Assembly: GCA_035353055.1 (NCBI GenBank)
Contig: DAOPYW010000013.1
Coordinates: 1-36,846, forward strand
Length of the DNA: 36,846 nucleotides
Direction of reading: 5' to 3'
DNA from: JAAYDH01 sp035353055
Lineage (GTDB): Bacteria; Bacillota_I; Bacilli_A; RFN20; CAG-826
Every line of letters starts with the position of its first letter. The first letter of the stretch is position 1. Of the stretch, positions 23,449 to 31,184 are shown piece by piece. A program made the position numbers and the translations under genes. The notes below the pieces were generated by a model, which did no database searches, was not told the DNA's origin, and saw only the letters and a program-made list of their open reading frames with translations.

Positions 23449-24726
23449 TTAGTACCCTTTTTTTCCGAGCAAATGGAACATATTTTTCTTATATATTTCC
23501 ACTCCTGGCTGATTAAAGGGGTTTATTTTTAATAAATAAGCCGACATTGCACAGGCTCGCATAAAGAAATAAAGCAGATAGCCGAGATTAAGCGGTGTCA
23601 TTTCATCGAGGGTGATGATATTGCATGGGACCTGCCCGTCTTCAACGTGCGCTTTTAATGTGCCCTCAAAAGCTTTTTGATTGACGAAGGCTAAACTTTT
23701 GCCTTCGAGATAATTTAAGCCATCTAAATCTTCTTTATCATAAGGGATGCTGACATCCATCTGGGGAGTGAGCACATTGATGATAGTTTCAAAAAGCAGA
23801 GGCGTGCCATCTTGGATGAATTGGCCGAGAGAATGGAGGTCAGTGGAGAAGGTGGCACTGGCGGGAAATAGCCCTTTTTTCTCCTTGCCTTCTGACTCGC
23901 CAAATAACTGTTTTAGCCATTCGGATATTTGGCTCATCTGAGGCTCGTATGTCACATACATTTCGACGAGTTTTTGCTGGCGGTATAAGTAATCCCTGCT
24001 GACAGCGTATTGATAGCAAATATTCTTTTCTAGATTCTCACAATCAAAAGCAAGCCGCGAAGCCTTGGCTCCATCCATGAATGCCTTGATGTCGACTCCT
24101 GCACAGGCGAGAGGGAATAGACCGACCGCAGTGAAGACGCTGTAACGCCCCCCAATGTCATCGGGGAGAACATAGGTGGCATAACCTTCTTGCATGCATA
24201 GTGTTTTTAATGCGCCGCGAGCTTTATCAGTGGTGGCATAGATGGCTTTTTGAGCCTTCTTTTTGCCAACTTGTTTTTCCAAAAGTTCCTTCAAAAGACG
24301 GAATGAGATGGAAGTCTCAGTGGTGGTTCCGCTCTTGCTGATGACATTGATGGCAAAGTTTTTTCCTTTGAGATACTCCATCACTTGGGCGATATAGTTC
24401 GGAGAAAAGGTTTGCCCCATAAAAATAATCTCTAATTTATTTTGGCTTTTTAAACCTTGCAGAGCTTCGAGAGCCGCTCGGCTTCCGAGATAGCTTCCGC
24501 CGATGCCGCAGACAACTAAAATATCGAAGTGCTCTCGAACATAGCGGGCATCATCGAGAATTCGATTGAATTCTTCCTGGTCGTATTTAACTGGCCAATC
24601 TGCCCAGCCTAAATAATCGCTTCCCAGACCGGTTTTGCTATCGATCATCTGATTGATTTTTTTAACTGGCTCGCGATAGCTTTCTAAAACTTCCTTGGTT
24701 ATTTTGTTATTTAATTTCAGTTTCAT
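23449..24726 (-). CDS. pgi: Glucose-6-phosphate isomerase
   Basis: Pgi interconverts glucose 6-phosphate and fructose 6-phosphate in glycolysis in the cytosol. The 425-residue protein has the SIS-domain motifs VVCGIGGSYLGSRAALEAL and VISKSGTTTETSISFRLLKELL, the conserved DDIGGRYSVFTAVGLFPLA, and the C-terminal NPFNQPGVEIYKKNMFHLL with the catalytic lysine region. The size is that of the short bacterial form. AAAAGGAG supports the start. Its first 20 bases overlap the end of the S1-domain gene, so the two are translated from one message. In Bacillus subtilis the S1 gene yugI also lies near pgi. Confidence 0.97.
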   Translation of the reverse strand: MKLKLNNKITKEVLESYREPVKKINQMIDSKTGLGSDYLGWADWPVKYDQEEFNRILDDARYVREHFDILVVCGIGGSYLGSRAALEALQGLKSQNKLEIIFMGQTFSPNYIAQVMEYLKGKNFAINVISKSGTTTETSISFRLLKELLEKQVGKKKAQKAIYATTDKARGALKTLCMQEGYATYVLPDDIGGRYSVFTAVGLFPLACAGVDIKAFMDGAKASRLAFDCENLEKNICYQYAVSRDYLYRQQKLVEMYVTYEPQMSQISEWLKQLFGESEGKEKKGLFPASATFSTDLHSLGQFIQDGTPLLFETIINVLTPQMDVSIPYDKEDLDGLNYLEGKSLAFVNQKAFEGTLKAHVEDGQVPCNIITLDEMTPLNLGYLLYFFMRACAMSAYLLKINPFNQPGVEIYKKNMFHLLGKKGY

Positions 24727-25096
24727 CTTTTTCTCCTTTTATTTTTTCCAGCGTCGTTTCTTTCCATTGCGGGAGTTTCTTTTCTAATGGAGCGAAATCT
24801 CCTTCTTTGACCACTGGAATTTTGCGCGCAGCATTGCTGTGAGTGTTGTAAACTTGGTCGCTCGGGACTTGTTTTAAAGACACGCGCAAAAAGCCGTTTG
24901 ATGGATCGATGGAGATGATTTTTACGCACATCTCATCGCCCACGGAACCGAACTTTTCGATGTCGCGGATATAAGAGTTCGAAATCTCTGATATGTGCAG
25001 CAGACCTTGACTGCCATCTTCAAAGGACATAAAAAGAGCATAAGGCTTAACATTAACAACATGGCCAACAATTAATTGGCCGACTTCATAGGACAT
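24707..25096 (-). CDS. S1-domain RNA-binding protein, YugI/GSP13/CvfD-like
   Basis: The 129-residue protein has a single S1 domain (about residues 5-75: GQLIVGHVVNVKPYALFMSF, DGSQGLLHISEISNSY, then VKIISIDPSNGFLRVSLKQV) and a charged, probably flexible tail. Proteins of this family bind ribosomes or mRNA and act in stress tolerance and post-transcriptional control; the exact targets are unknown. AGAGG is 7 nt before the ATG. The coding end overlaps pgi by 20 bases in another frame, a strong sign of translational coupling. Confidence 0.85.
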   Translation of the reverse strand: MSYEVGQLIVGHVVNVKPYALFMSFEDGSQGLLHISEISNSYIRDIEKFGSVGDEMCVKIISIDPSNGFLRVSLKQVPSDQVYNTHSNAARKIPVVKEGDFAPLEKKLPQWKETTLEKIKGEKDETEIK

Positions 25097-25128
25097 AGGA
25101 ATACCTCTTTTTCATATTATACTTACGC

Positions 25129-25156
25129 AATAAAAAAAGGTAGTCGAAACTACCTT
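25129..25156 (-). terminator. Intrinsic terminator after the HAD gene at 25162
   Basis: On the minus strand AAGGTAGT (25156-25149) and ACTACCTT (25144-25137) form a perfect 8-bp stem with a TTCG tetraloop and a T-rich tail. It separates the HAD gene from the S1 gene. Confidence 0.9.
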
Positions 25157-25161
25157 TTGTA

Positions 25162-25992
25162 TTATTTGCTGGCAAGAATTTTTTCCTTGCGATCAATCTC
25201 GTCTTTAATGGCTGCTGAATCGATGATTAAGCGCATGACTTTATCCAAATCGCTGCCCGCTGTATAATCAGCTCGGCACATAAAACTGCAGCGCCCATCT
25301 AAGTAAATTTGCCGCACTTTGTCGCTCTCTTTTTCAGGGTAGACGGCGATTGAGCGGCCGCCGTTGTGCTTGACTAAAGTCATGCACGCAATGTCGGTCA
25401 TTCCATCTCCCATATAGACGATGTTAGAATATGGGATGCGAAGGCTGGGAGTTTTCTTGTTGACCGAGTTATCGTCCGTCATATCGAAGACACCCTTTGC
25501 TATTCGAAAGAGAAATTGTGTTTTTTGGGTGTAGTTAATCGTTAGCTTTGGCCAGATTGGTTCCCCGCTTTTGTTGTAATAATACTCGCATCCATAAGCG
25601 GCGGTGAACTGATCAAAAATGGCGCATCCCTCGACGATTTCTTTGGTTCCAGAAGATACTAAATAATGCTCGATGATGATTCCCTTGGAAGCGGCGTATT
25701 CATTGATGCGTTTGAACCAGGTGGTAACCCCGGGATAAAATTTGATGTTTTTGCCGCATTCTTGGAGATATTCTCTCGTGAGTTTTATCCCTTTTTCTTT
25801 GGCTTTGGCAATCATCATATACATGTAAGAAAGAATTCTTTCGACGCCGGTTTTAAGGGAGAACTGTGTGGTTTCATCCCAAAATTCACCCGGTGTCATT
25901 CCTAAAGCGGGAATGAAAGAGTAGTTCTGCATGTCGGTAGTTGATAGGGTTTTATCGAAGTCATACATGATTGCAATAATTGGTTTTGGCAT
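25162..25992 (-). CDS. HAD family phosphatase, phosphoserine-phosphatase-like (HAD-IB)
   Basis: The 276-residue protein starts MPKPIIAIMYDFDKTLSTTDM, with the catalytic DFDKT motif I; motif II is in HYLVSSGTKEIVEG and motif III/IV in NIVYMGDGMTDIACM. Between them is a helical cap of about 100 residues that includes KFYPGVTTWFKRINEYA. It is a soluble aspartate-nucleophile phosphatase; the substrate cannot be read from sequence. I use the start at 25992, which gives motif I near the N-terminus and has ACGAGG about 10 nt upstream, rather than the frame extending to 26022. It is a single-gene unit. Confidence 0.85.
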   Translation of the reverse strand: MPKPIIAIMYDFDKTLSTTDMQNYSFIPALGMTPGEFWDETTQFSLKTGVERILSYMYMMIAKAKEKGIKLTREYLQECGKNIKFYPGVTTWFKRINEYAASKGIIIEHYLVSSGTKEIVEGCAIFDQFTAAYGCEYYYNKSGEPIWPKLTINYTQKTQFLFRIAKGVFDMTDDNSVNKKTPSLRIPYSNIVYMGDGMTDIACMTLVKHNGGRSIAVYPEKESDKVRQIYLDGRCSFMCRADYTAGSDLDKVMRLIIDSAAIKDEIDRKEKILASK

Positions 25993-26077
25993 ATTATTTA
26001 ACCTCGTTGAAAATTTTATCATACTTTTTGTATTTTAGTCAATGAATAGGCTAAAAGCCTGTTTCCTATTCTTCGTT

Positions 26078-26105
26078 TTGACTTCTTTTCGAATTGTGAT
26101 AGTAT
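26078..26105 (+). promoter_or_regulatory. Probable promoter of the LemA-like gene
   Basis: TTGACT (26078-26083) is followed after 16 nt by TAGTAT (26100-26105). It lies downstream of an in-frame ATG at 26042, which argues for the later ATG at 26126 as the true start. Confidence 0.45.
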
Positions 26106-26125
26106 TTCATTGCGGCAAAAAAGAC

Positions 26126-26665
26126 ATGTTTAACAATCTTGAACCTTGGTTGAATACATTGACGACGATTCTGGTCATTCTCGGATCAGTAATGGTTTTG
26201 CTGTTGATCGTTGATATCAGCTTAGTTGCCACCTTCAAAGCCATCCTCAGCCGCCACAATAAAGCGATGAATGTCATGTTAATGACAAAATACGACAATA
26301 TCAAAAAAATTCTTGATGTTTTGAGCGATGCAGAATTCCCCATCGATCCAAAAATGAGCGAGATATTTCTCTCGATCGACACGAAAATGTTTACATATCA
26401 AGATACCCCAGAATGCAAGCAAGCTAGAGATAAATTAACCTATCTTCGTTCAGAGGTATTCTATCTATCGCGCAAGAACCCCTCATTAGAAAATAACGAA
26501 AAGTACATGATTGCGAAAAACAACATATCAGAGACCGATGTAGTTTATCGCAATACTGTCGCGATGTATAACGCTGATGTTCTCGGCTACAATTATTGGG
26601 TTCGCTTTATGCCCTATCGATGGATATTCCTTCTATTTAAAATTAAAGTAAAAGAAATTATTTAA
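26126..26665 (+). CDS. LemA-like membrane protein
   Basis: From the ATG at 26126 the protein has 179 residues: a transmembrane helix at about 11-35 (TLTTILVILGSVMVLLLIVDISLVATF), then helical coiled-coil-like sequence. The ending resembles the LemA C-terminus, where LSRKNPSLENNEKYMIAKNNISETDVVYRNTVAMYN matches 'P.LK.NE.F..L...L..TE..I...R..YN..V..YN', followed by FMPYRWIFLLFKIK. LemA-family proteins have a short extracytoplasmic N-terminus and a helical cytosolic part; their function is poorly known. An earlier in-frame ATG at 26042 would add 28 residues that mostly overlap a promoter. No strong ribosome binding site is seen. Confidence 0.65.
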   Translation: MFNNLEPWLNTLTTILVILGSVMVLLLIVDISLVATFKAILSRHNKAMNVMLMTKYDNIKKILDVLSDAEFPIDPKMSEIFLSIDTKMFTYQDTPECKQARDKLTYLRSEVFYLSRKNPSLENNEKYMIAKNNISETDVVYRNTVAMYNADVLGYNYWVRFMPYRWIFLLFKIKVKEII

Positions 26666-26699
26666 GAAATTGATTGTTGAACAACAATTTCTTTTTTTA
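26665..26699 (+). terminator. Intrinsic terminator after the LemA-like gene
   Basis: AGAAATTG (26665-26672) pairs with CAATTTCT (26685-26692), and inner TGTT/AACA bases can also pair. A T7 run follows. Confidence 0.8.
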
Positions 26700-26779
26700 C
26701 TGGTCGCTGTGGTTTACAATGAAAAAAATAATGAGCTTGTTTGCTCATGTATTTTAATTAAAAAAATAAGGAGAAAGTC

Positions 26780-28489
26780 ATGAAAACACCTGAACTAAAA
26801 TTTAGCCAATATCCTTTTATCGTCCCCACCGAAAAAAGAGTGACAAACAAGTTAGAGAAATTGGTTAAAGATTTAAAAGAATGCGGATCCGCCCGCACCG
26901 CTGCTTTAGCAGTGAAACATTGGAATAAGTATGGAGAAGAACTGTCAACTCAACTGAGTTTAATCTCAGTTAAATACAGTGTAGATACCGCTAATAAAGT
27001 GTATAAAAAGGCTCAAGATAGAATGGATGAACTATCACCCTTGCTCTCTAAATTCTCAAATGATTACGAAAAAATCATGACGAAGGCTAGCTATCGCAAA
27101 GACTTGGAAAAAGTCTACGGAAAGTATCTCTTCAAAATGTACGATAATGGGCTGAAAGCTTTCGATGAGAAGATCATGCCTGAATTAGCCCAAGAAAATA
27201 AATTAGTCAGCCAATACGATGCCGTGCTAGGCGGAGCTAAAATCGAGTTCCGCGGCGAAATTCTCAACTTGCCTCAAATTGGCAAATACATGCAAGATAA
27301 AGACCAAGCCACTCGCAAAGAAGCGGCAAAAGCCATGGATAAGTGGTTGGGAGAGCACGAGCAAGAGATTGGAAACATCTACTCACAGTTAGTTACTCTT
27401 CGCGATCAAATGGCGAAAAAGCTCGGCTTTAAAAACTTTATCGAACTCGGATATCTCCGCTTAGGGAGAACTGATTACAATGCCAAGATGGTGAAGAAAT
27501 ATCGCGAGCAAATCGCTGAGGAAGTCGTCCCTGTCTGCGAAAAGCTTTACAAGCTTCAAATGAAGGGTTTAAAAATCAAAGAGCCACAGTTCTATGATTA
27601 CAATTTAAAATTTGCTTCTGGCAATGCTCATCCAGTCGGCGATGTTGAATACATCGTTGAAGAAACCAAACATATGTTTGCTGACCTATCGCTTGAATCC
27701 AAAGAATTTATTAACTTCATGGTCAATAATGAGCTTTTGGATCTCACCTCTCGCCCAGGCAAAGCCCCAGGTGGTTACTGCACTTATTTCCCAGTCTATA
27801 AGTCACCATTTATCTTCGCGAACTTCAACGGAACCGAAGATGATGTCTTCACTCTCGCGCATGAATGCGGGCACGCTTTCCAATCCTATCTATGCTCTGG
27901 AATCAAGGTTCCGGAATATCGAAATCCCACTTTAGAGAGCTGCGAGATTCACTCGATGAGCATGGAATTTTTTGCTTGGCCATATCTTGAAATGTTCTTT
28001 GGTCAAGAATCATCAAAAGCTATGTACACTCATTTGACCGGCGCTCTAGAATTTTTGCCTTATGGTATCTCAGTTGATGAATTTCAACATTGGGTTTACG
28101 AGCACCCACAAGCTTCTCATGAAGAGAGATGCGCAGTTTGGAAAGATATCGAGAGCCGATACACTCCTCATAAAAAATATGATGAGACTCCAACCTTTAA
28201 TAAAGGAACATATTGGATGAGACAATCGCATATATTTGGCTCGCCATTCTATTACATTGACTACACCTTAGCTCAAGTGGTGGCGTTCGAGTTCTTCTTG
28301 CTCGACCGCAAGAATCATGATCGAGCTTGGAAAAAATACGTCAAGTTCACCAAGTGTGGTGGCAGATACCCCTTCGTTGAACTCTTGGAGAAAAACCATT
28401 TGAACAATCCTTTCCAGGATGGGACAATCCGCAAGGTTATCAAACCTCTCAGCAAGATTCTCAAGAGCATCGACACCAAGAATTTCTAA
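26780..28489 (+). CDS. M3 family oligoendopeptidase (PepF-like)
   Basis: This 569-residue zinc metallopeptidase has the HExxH site in TLAHECGHAFQSYL (H361, E362, H365) and the third ligand in the downstream ESCEIHSMSMEFFAWP. The C-terminal YIDYTLAQVVAFEF and the long helical N-terminal half, with ARTAALAVKHWNKY and QDKDQATRKEAAKAMDKWL, are typical of M3B/PepF oligopeptidases. It should be cytosolic and cut short peptides of about 6-20 residues. AAGGAG lies 8 nt upstream of the ATG, and a strong terminator follows, so it is a single-gene unit. Confidence 0.93.
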   Translation: MKTPELKFSQYPFIVPTEKRVTNKLEKLVKDLKECGSARTAALAVKHWNKYGEELSTQLSLISVKYSVDTANKVYKKAQDRMDELSPLLSKFSNDYEKIMTKASYRKDLEKVYGKYLFKMYDNGLKAFDEKIMPELAQENKLVSQYDAVLGGAKIEFRGEILNLPQIGKYMQDKDQATRKEAAKAMDKWLGEHEQEIGNIYSQLVTLRDQMAKKLGFKNFIELGYLRLGRTDYNAKMVKKYREQIAEEVVPVCEKLYKLQMKGLKIKEPQFYDYNLKFASGNAHPVGDVEYIVEETKHMFADLSLESKEFINFMVNNELLDLTSRPGKAPGGYCTYFPVYKSPFIFANFNGTEDDVFTLAHECGHAFQSYLCSGIKVPEYRNPTLESCEIHSMSMEFFAWPYLEMFFGQESSKAMYTHLTGALEFLPYGISVDEFQHWVYEHPQASHEERCAVWKDIESRYTPHKKYDETPTFNKGTYWMRQSHIFGSPFYYIDYTLAQVVAFEFFLLDRKNHDRAWKKYVKFTKCGGRYPFVELLEKNHLNNPFQDGTIRKVIKPLSKILKSIDTKNF

Positions 28490-28503
28490 TTATTCCAACA
28501 AAA

Positions 28504-28537
28504 AACCGCATTCAACAAAATGCGGTTTTCTTTTTTT
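28504..28537. terminator. Bidirectional intrinsic terminator after pepF
   Basis: AACCGCATT (28504-28512) and AATGCGGTT (28519-28527) form a perfect 9-bp stem followed by a T-rich tract; the 5' side is A-rich, so it can also serve the convergent gene at 28550. Confidence 0.92.
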
Positions 28538-28549
28538 AAAAGACGCTTT

Positions 28550-28996
28550 TTACCAATCTAGTTTTAAAGCGATGAAATTCGCGATTGCCGCTAAGCCGAT
28601 GCCAATTAGTGAGATGTAATAACCAAATAGATAGACTATTACGACAACACCGGAATTAAAAAAGGCAAATAACACACCCATGAAAGCGATAAGGAAAAAG
28701 CCGATGACCAAGCCGATAAAGGAAGAAATCAATACGATTTTCTCCGCCTTAGCAGTTGGCTGAACGAATGGAAAGGCCATTGTTCCTAAGGCTAATCCCG
28801 CTAAGAGAATTAGCATGAAGCCCACAAATGCAGGCCAAGCGCCAATAGAGGTATCTCCTGGTCCATTAAAAAAGAAATACGTTGCTGGTTTAATTGAACC
28901 ATCGACATTAATAAAAGGAAACAGCATTGCTAATACGGCAATGATTGCCGACCCAAAACCAAACCACATGTAGAAGATGCTGGATAGTTTTTTCAT
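28550..28996 (-). CDS. Membrane protein of unknown function, four helices
   Basis: The 148-residue protein has four predicted transmembrane helices (about 6-26, 52-74, 83-110 and 114-140), rich in Gly, Ala, Ile and Phe, and no recognisable motif. The loop between helices 1 and 2 (NVDGSIKPATYFFFNGPGDTSI) is probably outside. I choose the start at 28996 because AGGAGG stands 8 nt upstream; the frame reaches back to 29101 but without such a signal. It is the only gene in its unit and may be related to general small membrane proteins of gut Bacilli. Confidence 0.7.
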   Translation of the reverse strand: MKKLSSIFYMWFGFGSAIIAVLAMLFPFINVDGSIKPATYFFFNGPGDTSIGAWPAFVGFMLILLAGLALGTMAFPFVQPTAKAEKIVLISSFIGLVIGFFLIAFMGVLFAFFNSGVVVIVYLFGYYISLIGIGLAAIANFIALKLDW

Positions 28997-29132
28997 ATCA
29001 TATCCTCCTGAACTGTTTATATTTATTTTAATAAAATATAGAGGGGTTGCAACTAAAAAAGAAAATACCCCCCAGTTGAGAATATTGTCCAAAAATATCA
29101 ATGAACCTAAAATTTGCTGATCAGAAAATTAG

Positions 29133-29600
29133 CTATTTATTCAAAAGTTCAAACTTTTGCATTATTTCTAAAATGAATTTTTTAGCATTGTCGAAATCGG
29201 CGTAGTTTGGGTGACCTTTATTAGTGCCACCAAAAGGCTTTAAGAAAAACACTTTGTCAAAAGCTTTGCAAGCAAAAGTGCCTAAAATGACTTTATTTTT
29301 CCTTTGAAGCAAATCAACCAAACATTTCATATTACGAGTGAAACTGCTGCTCCCAGAAGTAGAAAAGACAAAGGAGTACGCTTTCTCATCGCAAAGAGTG
29401 CTCACAAAATCAATGAGTCTTTTATCGTGTTTTCCCATATATATTCCGCTTCCAAAACCGACGATGTCGTAATCATCAAAATCATATGATTTAGCATTTT
29501 CGATATTGGTAATGGTCAGCGGGGCAACTTCAGCCATTGCTTTCGCAATCTTTAAAGTATTTCCGAGGTGTTTTGATTCGACAACGGCTAGCATTTTCAT
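29133..29600 (-). CDS. Flavodoxin-domain protein
   Basis: The 155-residue protein has the flavodoxin-like fold: strand 1 KMLAVVESKHLGNTLKIAKAMAE with the phosphate-binding loop, DDYDIVGFGSGIYMGKHDKRLIDFV, FSTSGSSSFTRNMKCL, and a C-terminal KPFGGTNKGHPNYADFDNAKKFI. The loop after strand 1 is ESKHLGNT, where TGNT-type loops are usual, so FMN binding is likely. It may carry electrons or be a protoporphyrinogen-oxidase-like (HemG-type) member. GAGGATG is at the right place before the ATG. It is a single-gene unit. Confidence 0.8.
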   Translation of the reverse strand: MKMLAVVESKHLGNTLKIAKAMAEVAPLTITNIENAKSYDFDDYDIVGFGSGIYMGKHDKRLIDFVSTLCDEKAYSFVFSTSGSSSFTRNMKCLVDLLQRKNKVILGTFACKAFDKVFFLKPFGGTNKGHPNYADFDNAKKFILEIMQKFELLNK

Positions 29601-29719
29601 ATGTTTGCATCCTCAATTTAATGTATTAATTATACCATATTTTAGAATTCCCGCTGGCGATTTCCCATTGACGAATCACATTGATCTTAGCATCTAATAT
29701 TCATTACATTTTGGACATA

Positions 29720-29745
29720 AAAAAAGGTCTGATGTTTATCAAACC
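29720..29745 (-). terminator. Intrinsic terminator after tRNA-Leu(GAG)
   Basis: On the minus strand GGT-T-TGAT (29745-29738) and ATCA-G-ACC (29733-29726) form a stem with one mismatch, followed by seven T. Confidence 0.7.
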
Positions 29746-29757
29746 CATTGTTGTCTA

Positions 29758-29842
29758 TGGTGCGCGAGATGAGAATTGAACTCACACAAGTTGCCTTATA
29801 CGCCCCTCAAACGTACGCGTCTACCAGTTCCGCCACTCGCGC
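29758..29842 (-). tRNA. tRNA-Leu(GAG)
   Basis: Class II cloverleaf with acceptor GCGCGAG/CTCGCGC, anticodon stem TACGT/GCGTA, loop TTGAGGG and anticodon GAG, a variable arm, T arm TGAG-TTCAATT-CTCA and encoded CCA (29760-29758). Unlike tRNA-Leu(UAA), the acceptor is fully paired. Confidence 0.95.
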
Positions 29843-30205
29843 ATCTTATTAGAAACTTGCTTTGTTATTTTAACAAAATCTATCTAAAAGACAAGATATT
29901 GTTGTTTTTCATTTGATAAATCCGGAAAAATTTAAGGTCGAACCAAAGTATTTTTGCCTGTTTTTTGGCTAATGGACTAACGGCTTGAACAACTTTCGCT
30001 ATATTTGGAAATAGGTTAAAAAAGAAGCAATTTTAACAACGATGGTGATGAATGAGTTATACATTACCACAAGACTGATTTTTTTCTTCTTATATTTTTT
30101 AAAACATGTCGCTTTTGCGGATCTTTCATGAATGCATACTGCATTATTGATGTTTTTGTTCGAGAACTTTGATACAATAGCAAAGCACAATAAGAGGAAA
30201 ATGAA
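29843..30205. other. Intergenic region of 363 bases
   Basis: It holds the tRNA-Leu promoter on the minus strand, a palindrome AATGCA-TAC-TGCATT (30131-30145), and a -10-like TACAAT (30173-30178) before pduL. A 63-codon frame on the minus strand has no ribosome binding site or recognisable sequence and I do not accept it. I see no known structured RNA in it. Confidence 0.5.
29867..29894 (-). promoter_or_regulatory. Promoter of tRNA-Leu(GAG)
   Basis: On the minus strand TTGTCT (29894-29889) and TAAAAT (29872-29867) are 16 nt apart, with TG before the -10 box (extended -10). It is about 24 nt upstream of the mature tRNA. Confidence 0.6.
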
Positions 30206-30778
30206 ATGAAAGAAATCTTAGTTGAAACAAGCGCTCGTCATGTCCATGTCAATGAAGAGCAATTTAAAATTCTGTTTGGGCAAGAGACAAAATTAGAAGT
30301 TCGAGCCCCTTTATCCCAACCAGGCCAATTTGTCAGCTTCTCACGCGTCGACGTTGTTGGCCCGAAAAAGAGCATCGCAAATGTCTCAATTCTTGGGCCA
30401 TTCCGCAAGAGCGCTCAAGTCGAAGTCTCAGCCACTGATGCTCGCACCTTAGGAGTCCCAGCCGTCATTCGTGAATCTGGAAATACTAAAGGCAGCGCCC
30501 CAATTAAACTCGTTGGTCCAAACGGAGAAATAGAGCTAGCAGAAGGCTGCATCGTAGCTAAAAGACATATTCATATGACTCCAAAAGACGCTGAAGAATT
30601 TGGAGTGAAAAATGGCGAGATTGTCAAGCTCGAAGTAAACACTCCTGATCGCAGTTTAGTCTTCGGCGATGTCGTCATCCGTGTCAGAGATGACTTCTCA
30701 TTAGCTTGCCACATCGATACTGATGAAGCCAATGCCGCTGGTTGCGCTTCTCCGGCCTCAGGAAAGATTGTCAAATAA
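30206..30778 (+). CDS. pduL: PduL-type phosphate acyltransferase (phosphotransacylase)
   Basis: PduL converts acyl-CoA and phosphate to acyl phosphate. The 190-residue protein has the two zinc-binding histidine clusters: SARHVHV with H12 and H14, and AKRHIHM with H121 and H123. PLSQPGQFVSFSRVDVVGPKKSI lies in the first half and AAGCASPASGKIV at the end. There is no N-terminal encapsulation peptide and no microcompartment gene nearby, so it probably works in the cytosol as the general Pta, making acetyl phosphate for ATP via acetate kinase (not in the window). GAGGAAAATG supports the start. The next gene begins 1 nt after its stop. Confidence 0.92.
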   Translation: MKEILVETSARHVHVNEEQFKILFGQETKLEVRAPLSQPGQFVSFSRVDVVGPKKSIANVSILGPFRKSAQVEVSATDARTLGVPAVIRESGNTKGSAPIKLVGPNGEIELAEGCIVAKRHIHMTPKDAEEFGVKNGEIVKLEVNTPDRSLVFGDVVIRVRDDFSLACHIDTDEANAAGCASPASGKIVK

Positions 30779-30779
30779 A

Positions 30780-31037
30780 ATGGCCACTCTTGTCATCAAA
30801 CCAGAGAGCGTTTGCTCGAGGCAAATGGTAATCGAATACGAGGGCAATGTCATCACTCACGCCAGTGTGATTGGAGGTTGCTCTGGTAACTTGCAAGCGA
30901 TCTGCCGCTTAATTGAGAACCAGCCTATCAACCAAGTGATTTCCCTTCTTGAGGGAATCAGATGCCCTGGTAGTCGCACCGGCAATACTTCCTGTCCCGA
31001 TCAATTGGCAAAAGGATTGAAATCTTTGTTGAAATAA
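30780..31037 (+). CDS. TSCPD domain protein (TIGR03905-like)
   Basis: This 85-residue protein has four cysteines in conserved settings: ESVCSRQMV, GGCSGNLQAI, IRCPGSRTGNTSCPDQLAKGL. The TSCPD motif also occurs as an extra domain in some ribonucleotide reductases and as stand-alone proteins of unknown function, such as this one. The cysteines suggest metal binding or redox. I place the start at the ATG at 30780, which fits the family N-terminus; the earlier frame start at 30723 lies in pduL. It is co-transcribed with pduL. Confidence 0.82.
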   Translation: MATLVIKPESVCSRQMVIEYEGNVITHASVIGGCSGNLQAICRLIENQPINQVISLLEGIRCPGSRTGNTSCPDQLAKGLKSLLK

Positions 31038-31057
31038 AAAGCGATAATTTATATAAT
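31029..31057 (+). promoter_or_regulatory. Promoter of metK
   Basis: TTGAAA (31029-31034) and TATAAT (31052-31057) are separated by 17 nt. Its -35 box overlaps the end of the TSCPD coding sequence. Transcription would start just before P1 of the riboswitch-like leader. Confidence 0.75.
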
Positions 31058-31062
31058 AAATA

Positions 31063-31167
31063 CACTTATCAAGAACCGTGTTTAAGAGATGAAAAATCAC
31101 GGTAGCAACTCTCGACAACGAGTAAGTGCTTTCTCGAGCAAGGCCCCATAACCTTGAGCGATAAGTG
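31063..31167 (+). promoter_or_regulatory. SAM-I-like (S-box) riboswitch, divergent
   Basis: P1 pairs CACTTATC (31063-31070) with GATAAGTG (31160-31167), followed by AAGA as in the SAM-I consensus 'CTTATCAAGA'. The P2-like stem is CCGTG/CACGG (31076-31080, 31098-31102) with GATGAAA in its loop, then GCAAC...AAGTGCTTTCTCGA recalls the 'GGCAACC...GGTGCTAATTCC' core with P3 between. P4 pairs CAAGG (31139-31143) with CCTTG (31152-31156). P2 is shorter than standard, so the class is inferred. It lies in front of metK, the SAM synthetase gene, which supports SAM as ligand. Confidence 0.7.
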
Positions 31168-31184
31168 ATGGAAAAAAGTATTAT

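Noticed and set aside
26042..26125. Earlier start of the LemA-like gene
   Set aside because: The added segment contains a TTGACT/TAGTAT promoter-like pair and lacks a ribosome binding site; the later ATG gives a better membrane helix position. Not fully excluded.
29862..29876. TTGTTA-TTT-TAACAA palindrome resembling a Rex operator
   Set aside because: Too short for the 18-bp Rex consensus (spacer 3 rather than about 6) and overlaps an ordinary tRNA promoter.
29999..30190. 63-codon frame on the minus strand in the tRNA-Leu/pduL intergenic region
   Set aside because: No ribosome binding site, no recognisable sequence, lysine- and isoleucine-rich as expected from AT-rich DNA, and it covers the pduL promoter.
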